Source: Craterostigma plantagineum
Lineage: Eukaryota > Streptophyta > Magnoliopsida > Lamiales > Linderniaceae
Assembly (NCBI GenBank): GCA_027422505.1
Contig: JAPQWV010000415.1
Span: forward strand, 1 to 64,000
DNA: 64,000 nt
Direction: 5' to 3'
The translations under genes were made by a program, and so were the position numbers. The notes beneath the pieces are model-generated. The model worked only from the letters and a program-made list of their open reading frames with translations. It searched no databases and was not told the origin of the DNA. Shown here piece after piece: positions 56,303 through 64,000 of this stretch (position 1 is its first letter; every line of letters starts with the position of its first letter).

Positions 56303-56716
56303 TCAATTCCATGCGCCGCAGTATCTAATATCCATCTTTTCGAGATGTCTAGCCAGCGCTGCCTGTGATAGAGGCTTGGTGAACGGGTCGGCCACATTAT
56401 CCACGGTCGCAATCTTCTGCACGACTATGTAGCCATTCTCAACGAATCCACGTAACACGTGGTACTTTCTTTCTATATATTTGGACCTGGTGTGAGATCT
56501 TGGTTCTTTCGCCTGAGCAATAGCGCCAGTATTGTCACACCACAATGGCAATGGCCTATCTGCTACAGAAAGGATACCAAGTTCTTCCAAGAACTTTCTC
56601 ATCCAAACACCTTCCTCAACTGCTTCTGAGGCCGCTATATACTCTGCTTCGCAGGTGGAATCTACAATAGTGCTCTGTTTGGAACTTTTCCAAGACGCTG
56701 CTCCACCGTTGAGCAT
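56303..56716 (-). pseudogene. RNase H C-terminal part of the Tork-like copia
   Basis: Open for 137 codons: NGGAASWKSSKQSTIVDSTCEAEYIAASEAVEEGVW, read in two parts around the DSTCEAEY active-site block, then CDNTGAIAQAKEPRSHTRSKYIE and VADPFTKPLS. The upstream RNase H and RT connection (56717-56900) is in other frames. Confidence 0.88.
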
Positions 56717-56889
56717 AACGATGAATCCTTAAGTGGATTTTTGCTCGTCCACGTCAGACTGGAAATCCGAATCCATATACCCTTCCACTCCAATTCTCCA
56801 TTACGATAGACCATCATCATATCCTTAGTCCGCCTGAGGTACTTGAGGATAATCTTGACTGCTGTCCAATGATCCTTACCAGGGTCAGC

Positions 56890-57245
56890 CTGAAGGGGCC
56901 AAATAACTTAGAAATTTTTCGCTCTAAGTTTGAGCTGCACGGAGCAACTGCGGAAATGCGCCAAAGAGGACGGCCTTCTTCAAGACTTAGCACCTTGTTT
57001 ACTTAAAGACTTAGTGTATCGGGTTTGCTTTGAACTCACACCAACGAGACTCAAATAAACACGAACACAACAATTTACGGGAGGCAATCCTCCCAACCCA
57101 CTCTTTTATTTCTTAAGAACGGGGCCCCAAGATTGGGGAAGTACAAGCACTCAACACTCGCACTAAACAAGTCGCTCACACACTAGGTAGTTACTTGTAC
57201 AACTTGCTACAGCCCTCTATATTTTCGCCCCCACTCCGGGATGAC
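56890..57245 (-). repeat. Non-coding insertion of about 350 bp inside the Tork-like RT
   Basis: Breaks pol between the RT piece ending at 57265 and the RNase H connection (a QADPGKDHW-like block near 56890). On the - strand it contains AAAATATAGAGGG, GAAATAAAAGAG and a T/G-rich tail, a layout like a small LTR, but no clear terminal repeat or TSD could be fixed by eye. Confidence 0.45.
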
Positions 57246-58170
57246 CCGCATCGACTGACTATGCTCACAGCGTACGCCAAGTCAGGTCGCGTGCAAACAT
57301 ACGATTTGCTCGATCTCTATTATGGCGAATAGCCAAGATGTAGGTAGCTTCTCCCAAGTATGTCATGGAGATTTCGATCGCAAGCCACGCTTTCACCATC
57401 CATAGCATTCCAATATCATTTCCTATCAAAAGGATGTCGTCCACGTACAATACGAGGAAAGATATTTTACTCCCACTACTTTTCTTGTAGATGCAAGGTT
57501 CGTCTTCGTTCTTCAAGAATCCGTGGCCCTTGACCACTTCATCGAACCGAAGATTCCAGCTTCTGGAAGCTTGTTTGAGTCCATAAATGGAGTTGTTCAA
57601 TTTGCACACCTTATGAGCATCTCCTTGCGATGTAAAACCCTTGGGCTACTCCATATATATTTCCTCCTTGAGGTATCCATTTAGGAACGCAGTTTTCACA
57701 TCCATTTGCCAGATCTCATAGTCATAATGCGCAGCTATTGCAAGCAATGTTCGAATGGACTTCATCATAGCGATAGGCGAAAAGGTCTCCACATAGTCAA
57801 TGCCCTCTTTTTGACTGTACCCTTCGCCACAAGCCTAGCTTTGTATGTGTCAACCAATCCATCTGATCCAATCTTTCCCTCGTAGATCCATTTACACCCA
57901 ATGGGTCTAAAACTATTTGGGAGATCTACTAGAGTCCAGACTTGGTTTTCGTGCATAGAATCCATTTCAGCTTGCATAGCTATAAGCCATTTCTCCGAAT
58001 CTTTAACCCTGATTGCCTGGTCATAGGTAGTGTGATCGTCTCCGAAGTTCCCTTCGATCGCAACAACCTCATGCTCGATGTGGACCATCTCGTATCTCTC
58101 AGGCTAGCGAGATACTCTACCCGACCTGTGCAACTCAGGTTGCGTCTCGAACTACTCTACGGTGTCATCT
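57246..58170 (-). pseudogene. Reverse transcriptase of the Tork-like copia
   Basis: 58088-57765 encodes the RT start (AMQAEMDSMHENQVWTLVDLP, then IGCKWIYEGKIG, then KARLVAKG). 57609-57265 carries NNSIYGLKQASRSWNLRFDE and the active site YVDDILLIGND. The two parts are in different frames, with a stop-containing stretch between them. Confidence 0.9.
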
Positions 58171-59305
58171 AACACTGGAGTCTGTGAAAGTGCTTCTGAC
58201 GACTCTCCAAGAGTTACTTCACGACCCGCTCCACCTTCTCGAACGAACTCTTGTTCGAGAAAGTGGGCCTAAAGGGCTACAACGATTCTCTGATCGCCGT
58301 GGAAGTAAAATTGGTATCCCATGGAATCCTCAGGATACCCGACAAAACGTCCTTTTACAGCCTTCAATTCCAGTCTATCTGTCTTGAGCTTTTTCACGAA
58401 TGCGGGGCAACCCCAAACTCCAATGTGATTCAAGCTCGGGCTTTATCCTGTCCATATCTGATACGAAATACGATCGACAGACTTTGTAGGACATCTATTC
58501 AGGTGTGTGCCGCTGTCAACAGGCATGACCCCACAACGATATGGGCAGGTCTGTATAGCCCAGCATAGATCAAACTTTATACAACAGAGTTCAATTTCTG
58601 CATTCGGACACACCTTTCAACTGCGGTGTTCCGGGCGGTGTCATCTGTGAAATGATCCCGTTCTCTTTCAAGAACTCGTCAAACTCGAGGCTCATGTACT
58701 CGCCACCTAGATCTGGCCGAACGGCTTTGATGCTTTCCATTCTGATTTTCCACCAAAGCCTTGTACTCTTTGAACCATTCAAAAGTATCAGACTTGTTCT
58801 TCATGAGATACACCTTGCCGAAGCGAGAGTGATCATCAGTGAAGGTAACGAAATAATGGAAGTTACCGTGAGCCGCTACCCCGAATGGTCTGCAAACACC
58901 CGTGTGGATCAAACCGAGAAGTTCTGCGGCTCTCGCAAGTCCCTGTGAAGGGCGACTTGGTCGTCTTTCAAGGATACAAGATTCACAAGTCGGATAGAGA
59001 TCAGACCCAAGTGGCTTTATAATGTCGGTTTTCTCCAACTCGAGAATCTTCTGTTCTCCAGCGTGACCGAGTTGAAGATGCCACAGTAGTCTCGAGTTCG
59101 ACTCCAATTTTCGTTTGTTGGTGATTGTATTCATAGTTTTTATTTTATCTTCGACATTTAGGTAATATAATCTATTCTGTAAACTTGCTCTTCTGACACG
59201 ATTATTTCCAAAATTAATATTGTATATATTATTACTAAAACGGAACTCGTAGCTGTTTCCGCTCAAAACGGGAATAGAAACAATATTCTTAAGCCCCTTG
59301 GGCAC
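58171..59305 (-). pseudogene. Integrase of the Tork-like copia, first catalytic Asp lost
   Basis: 59305-58679 contains the HHCC region (WHLQLGHAGEQKILELEK ... CESCILERR) and the core start. The first catalytic Asp of the usual HTDVCGP is Gly here (HTGVCRP, codon 58898-58900, one base change). The second Asp and the Glu region appear in another frame (58782-58591: AVRPDLGGEYMS, then GTPQLKGVSECRN). 58590-58171 is the decayed integrase C-terminus. Confidence 0.88.
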
Positions 59306-60441
59306 AATTAAGCAATAGAAAAGCAGTAAATGTGTCTAGTAGATAAAACGAGAGTTCTAGATCCAATGTGGGTCGTCGGTACACTATGTCCGCTTCTTAC
59401 GTTGATCATGATCTCTCGGTCCGCCAGGTTTCTACTTCGTTCCAGACCCTGGTTTGAAATACAGATGTGAGCATTAGCTCTCGAGTCTAAGATCCCCGAA
59501 GCAGAATATACTGTCATAGAACAATTAGTTTGACTTAACTTCTTTAACTGAGGCAGTAGCTTCTGGCATCGCACTTCCAATGGCCAAGCTCATTGTAGTG
59601 AAGGCATTTGTCCACCGACTTAGTGCATTTGGACACGTTCTTCTTGGCCTTGCCTTTCGAAATTCGTCCTATGGGCTTAGTGGGCTTGTCCGACTTTTTC
59701 TTTCTACTCGACCCTCGAGTCTTAGCATTCGCGATAAGAACAACTTCCTTTCCTTGCACCTTCTTCATCTGAGTTTGCACCGCCGACAACTGGTTCATCA
59801 ACCTAGTCATCGTCATCTCGGCCTTGTTCATATTAAAGTTCACAATGAACGAATTGAAGGAAGGTGGGAGCGATTGAAGTATCAGATCAATCTGGAGCTC
59901 ATTATCCATGATAAAGTCCAGTGCCTCGAGTCATTCGATCCAATCGATCATCTTGAGCACATGCTCTCCGACGTCACTACCCTCAGCCATTTTGCAATAA
60001 AATAGTTGCTCCGTAAGGGAATACGAGCACTCCTGGAACGTTCGCCAAAAAGCTCCTTTCGATGAAGCAAAATGGCGCCACATCCATATCCGAGTCAGTG
60101 CGCTGCAAGTCATTGCTCATGGAAAGAAGTATATAGCCCTTGACCTTTGGCTCGTCAATCTGTCACTTAGCATACGCAGCCCGGTCTTCGTCACTCGCAT
60201 CAGCCCCTGGGACTTGCGGTACGGGAGAATCGAGGACATAAGTTAACGACTCCATACCTAGGACTATCATCAGGTTACGGAGCCAGTCCACGTAATTTGG
60301 TCCAACCAAACAATTTCTCTCAAGCAGCATAGTAATAATGTTCGTCATCACAGTAAATAGAAAGAAACGTAAAGCTGCAGAAAATAAATATGTAATTAGG
60401 TTTATCTTATCATTCATCAAGCGCAAACAAGGACTTTTCAT
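59306..60441 (-). pseudogene. Gag and protease of the Tork-like copia
   Basis: Gag starts near 60350 (TNIITMLLERNCLVGPNYVDWLRN). It continues in shifting frames through LQSLPPSFNSFIVNFNMNKAE to a damaged zinc knuckle (CLHYNELGHWKCDARSY) near 59570. The protease (ILDSRANAHIC, near 59490) has Arg where the DSG motif needs Gly. The gag start is preceded by frame-open leader sequence. Confidence 0.85.
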
Positions 60442-62129
60442 TTCGCTTGACTCCCACTATTTTTCCCGAAAACACTATCCTCCCGAGAAGTGTTTCGGAA
60501 ACCTCGTTGAAAGTTTCATAGTGGAGTTGGTGTCCCCGCCTCAACTAGATTCGCGTCAGCCTTTAACGCAATATTTGGCTCATCTAATCTTATCGAAATC
60601 ACGTCAAACCTGAACTTATCCAATAAGAGTTTCAACTATCTTTGTCTCAGTCACTGACCCTCACGGCTAACCCTGCTTATTGGGTATAACTGCCTCAGTG
60701 TGACCTATCAAGTTATGCTCAAATCGCACAGAATGTACCGCCCCTTACTGCCATACGATTCGTGGGGGCGGACTGGTATGACGAGCGGCATCCAAGACGC
60801 ACCCGAGACGCTAACATTGGGGCGGGATATACGATGCCAACTTACTCGGAACAAATCGCAAAACTCCCCAACGGTAGACATCTCGAGGATGAAAGAAGAC
60901 AGAAATCCAACTCCTTTACCCACTTAGTATTTTCAAATGGGAGAATAAACCAACTCACATAAGAGCACATTGAACATGCATATCACTTAAAAAACCAACA
61001 GACACGTAGGTAGTAAATTAACCCTAGGAAAATAAACTACAAGACAACACAAGCGGGTTATTTCTAGTCTATCTCTATTACATGCGTATTCAAAAGAAAC
61101 TCGAGTTGTCGCACGGGGTCTCGAAGTCGTCAAACGTCCTTCGTCACTCGAACGGCCTCAAAGTCACTGAACGTCCACCATCTTGTCACCGCCCGGGGGT
61201 TGTCTACCATCAAATGGGCCCTCGTGTCCATATTTAAGCTAATCCAATAAAACGGTAAATTACAACAAGGGGGGATCATAATTCCCGAACAACCCGTATA
61301 AACCAAAAACAACCCGGTTGGACGTGACCCTTAACAAATGATCCGGAAACCAAATTCCTAAACCGGCAAGTGCGCCTTAAATCACATTCATAACGAGCAC
61401 GTTGACAATTACGTGAGTTCAAAAAGAAACGGAAAACTGGACCTCAAACGGGCCAAGCCCATTAAAAGGCTCGTTAAGGCTTTGAGTGTGAAGCCCTAAC
61501 GCAGCTTCCGCGACTCAAATTGCTCAGCCGTTAAAACACATCGGAGAGCGACGATGGAGAAGGCCACTGACGGGAAGTCCCGGGCTGAGCCAGAACAGCT
61601 GCGCTGCTGGCCACGACATGCCACACGCAACGCGTGTGTGTTCATCTCGCAATAGACAACTACCGCAGCTTCTTCATCGTCTCAGCCCCTCCGTGTCGGA
61701 GCCTTGCTGGGAGAGATCACTGCCGCAGCATTCCGACCGAGCTGCGGCCGAAGTCACGGATGATCTCTGCGCTGCTGCCGCCCCTTGCAGTGGTGCTGGC
61801 CGGGGCCGGTGCCTAAGCCACCATGGCTGGCCCAATTTCGGAGTACGAGGCAGATCGAGCTTGCTCGAAGCGGCCCGATCCCGCGGCTGCAGTGTCACTA
61901 CACCGCTCGTAGCCCGCGCGCAACGTGCGGCTGCCCGAATCCCATCGCCATGCGGGTCCCGGTCCGGTCCGTGGTTTCTCTTCAATCCGTACCGCACGAG
62001 TTGATAGCCGTTGGTTGTAAAAGGATGCATCGGGCAGCCCAACAACGATCGAACCGCATTGGTGTCTTGATCGTCTCCCACACGCCTCGTTTCAATTTAA
62101 ACACGTTATGATTCCGATCACGACCGCCC
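60442..62129 (-). other. 5' leader of the Tork-like copia
   Basis: Lies between the primer site and gag, GC-rich from about 61490 to 62050. Overlapping open frames there on both strands lack recognisable domains and are judged non-coding. Confidence 0.6.
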
Positions 62130-62141
62130 GCTCTGATACCA
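62130..62141 (-). promoter_or_regulatory. Primer-binding site of the Tork-like copia
   Basis: TGGTATCAGAGC on the - strand, one base inside the LTR end. A perfect initiator-Met-tRNA complement that fixes element orientation. Confidence 0.95.
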
Positions 62142-62142
62142 C

Positions 62143-63815
62143 TGTTGGGTTACCCGGTGTCTCCCAGAGACGCCACGTCCCCCGGGAATGGTGCGGAACA
62201 AAATGGGTTGCCCCATTGCCCTCGTAGCTAGGATCGGAATAGTAACACATAGACATGCAATATGGCGGGTCAAACCCGTAGAGAATTATCAGTTGATGGG
62301 AGTCGCAGTTCTTCGTCCTTTTCTTCAAGACTTCGTCGACGACGATGGATGGCACTAGATCGTCACGCCGACCTCGCAGTGTGCCACGGAATTAGTTCTC
62401 TGAATATGGCTAGAGAGAAATTTAATATGGTACGGAATTATATACCAAGTCAAACTAAGTATTTAAATATGGTATGAAATTCGAAATTTAATCCCAAATT
62501 AATTTTGAAATTTAAATAAATAATATTCCAAATATGTTATTCCAAAGTTATTTATATTAAATATGCAAATTCCGAAAATACCCTCAAAGGCATATTTCGA
62601 AATTAGCTTAAGGTGAAATCCAATTTTGTCCTCAAGCCCATTAAGCACTTAGCGAAGCTCAAGTCTTAAAGTTAGTTTCATAAGTAGTCCAACTTCGATC
62701 CAATAAATGGCCCGAGGCCCATTAAGGCGTGGCCCAACGGCCCAAGGCCCGTTAAGGCCCAAAACACTTTCTCTCCTTATCAGTAAACGTTGATGATCCC
62801 TTTTATGCCCGACTCTCTAGGTTCGAATCAGTCGGCAAGGGAGGAATCCAAGAGCCCGGTAGTTACCTAGCCAATCCCACAGTACCGGACCGCAACCCGA
62901 TTTGAATGCGAATTTCGACCTAGTCTATATCACAAAACCTCACTATAGATATCAGTGCTACGTATGAACCCTTCAGATGTGTCCCAATCAAGTGGGAGCC
63001 ATGATCTACGTCAAACTCATTAAACTAGATTCTACGATAAAATGGAGACGAGACAAATTACCAAACTACCCTCCATGTCTCACATGAGTTAGTTCAATAC
63101 CTTGGCCAAGGATTTCGTAATTTCCCATCACCGTCCTCATAGGACACTTATCTCGATTATTTGCGAGATTGTGAATCCGTACTCGGCGGTCTAAGCACGA
63201 CAATCACAAATCATCATCAAGACCGCATCTGGCCCACTGACCCATGAAACAGAAAATCGGGTTGACGGGAACACTGACAGTTGAGACTTCGAAGTCAACT
63301 CCGTCAAAGCCCATTTCGGTCTAAGGTTCATGTAGACTACTATAGTGTTGTCGTCGGTCATTGACACTCCTTGAGTAATAAGCCATGTTCGACCCGTGAG
63401 TCAGTGTCCATTAAACGAGTCAATCCCTTGATTCGATTCATATCTCAAGTCATAACCTCAGCTTCCAAGCGAGATATCGACACATGATAGGTCATCGACA
63501 AATAAACCGTGATCGGTTATCCAGCACCCAACTGGAGCCTCAGGCTTATGGACTTTTAATGTTCGAGGTTAAGAGTCCATTGGTGCCTTCCTCTCTCGTA
63601 CCCATCGAGAACAGTGGCTCAACTCGACACATTTGGATTTGTTCATTTATTGCTTTACCGGATGCTAAGTAAAGAACTCTTATATCCAATAAACGAACAA
63701 TGCCTTTCATTTAAACACACGAAAATATCTTATTACACAAAAGGTCGAATGATAAATAATCTAATGCCCTATATAATCTAATCCTCGTATAGCATTCGAG
63801 GGCATATTCCTAACC
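62143..63815 (-). repeat. 5' LTR of the Tork-like copia (1.67 kb, internally deleted)
   Basis: Colinear with 54402-56287 except that about 230 bp after GAGAGAA near 62418 are missing. The last base at 63815 is C where A is expected, so the - strand LTR start reads GGTTAGG instead of TGTTAGG. Confidence 0.9.
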
Positions 63816-64000
63816 AGGAAGGGTTGTGAAGAAGACGGCTCCGAGACGGGTGCTTTCCCACGATCTGGGCGGGACGTCTCGATGGCATTTCGCACGCTCT
63901 CCATTATTTTGTCCTCAAAAGAACGTAGTGCTGCAGAGAGAACGGCCTAAAGACGATCTTCGGTCACATATGGGACGGACGCCTCCGTCGATGAAGTACT
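63816..64000 (-). pseudogene. Continuation of the family-B env-like ORF to the window end
   Basis: On the - strand it encodes LSAALRSFEDKIMESVRNAI, then a Ser/Pro-rich segment (KAPVSEPSSSQPFL) leading into the insertion site. A stop precedes this stretch near 63948. Its partner lies at 52667-54401 across the Tork-like copia. Confidence 0.6.

Larger units (their letters stand above)
54402..63815 (-). mobile_element. Tork/Angela-like Ty1/copia retrotransposon, near full length, degraded
   Basis: Two related LTRs (54402-56287 and 62143-63815), a perfect initiator-Met-tRNA primer site, gag, protease, integrase, RT and RNase H in copia order on the - strand. Flanks AGGAT (54397-54401) and AGGAA (63816-63820) fit an aged TSD, and the interrupted env-like ORF continues on both sides. 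All coding parts carry stops, frameshifts or lost catalytic residues. The LTR start TGTTAGGAATATGCCC is typical of Angela/Tork elements. Confidence 0.92.

Noticed and set aside
61618..62111. Overlapping ORFs of 108-135 codons on both strands
   Set aside because: GC-rich retrotransposon leader. Frames are open on both strands without domains, and they lie between the primer site and gag.

Overview
Plant nuclear DNA, almost certainly from a eudicot (inference). The evidence is GT-AG introns, a plastid-targeted host gene, and dense nested plant LTR retrotransposons, a Mutator-like (MULE) DNA transposon and an endogenous pararetrovirus. I cannot name the species.

Layout. (1) 1-6739: 3' half of a sirevirus-type Ty1/copia element on the + strand (integrase, deleted reverse transcriptase, RNase H, env-like ORF, repeated polypurine tracts, 1.8-kb LTR). 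(2) 6740-9646: tandem array of a short non-autonomous LTR element whose neighbouring units share 396-bp LTRs; its last 29 bp reappear at 28214-28242. (3) 9647-28213: a second copia family ('family B') inserted in that array. It is interrupted at 14673-20213 by a reverse-oriented copia solo LTR, itself interrupted at 16772-19909 by a 3.1-kb gypsy-like solo LTR with perfect TTAGA target-site duplications (TSDs). (4) 28406-30181: the one clear host gene, a complete 8-exon ORANGE-LIKE gene on the - strand. (5) 30244-44732: a 14.5-kb MULE bounded by a perfect 9-bp TSD (GAGTTTGTC), inserted 62 bp upstream of the ORANGE-LIKE start codon. It carries an intact mudrA-type transposase, an intact DUF1985-Ulp1 protease gene, an inverted and broken second copy of that protease gene, and a DEK_C-domain gene. 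(6) 44733-45270: probably the displaced host upstream sequence of ORANGE-LIKE. (7) 45270-64000: a decayed sirevirus pol fragment, family-B 3' ends on the - strand, a gypsy LTR fragment, a broken Caulimoviridae-like sequence, and a Tork/Angela-like copia (54402-63815, - strand) inserted in a family-B env-like ORF that continues to the end of the window.

How it works together. The retrotransposons are relics: each pol carries stops, frameshifts, deletions or lost catalytic residues. The MULE looks young and potentially autonomous, with an intact TSD, transposase and one protease gene. ORANGE-LIKE, a plastid chaperone-like protein, is open throughout but sits between the MULE, close to its start, and nested retrotransposons 163 bp beyond its stop. 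The most unusual feature is the MULE: two inward-facing DUF1985-Ulp1 genes around one transposase, with degenerate GGGACC-rich arrays filling the first introns of its accessory genes.
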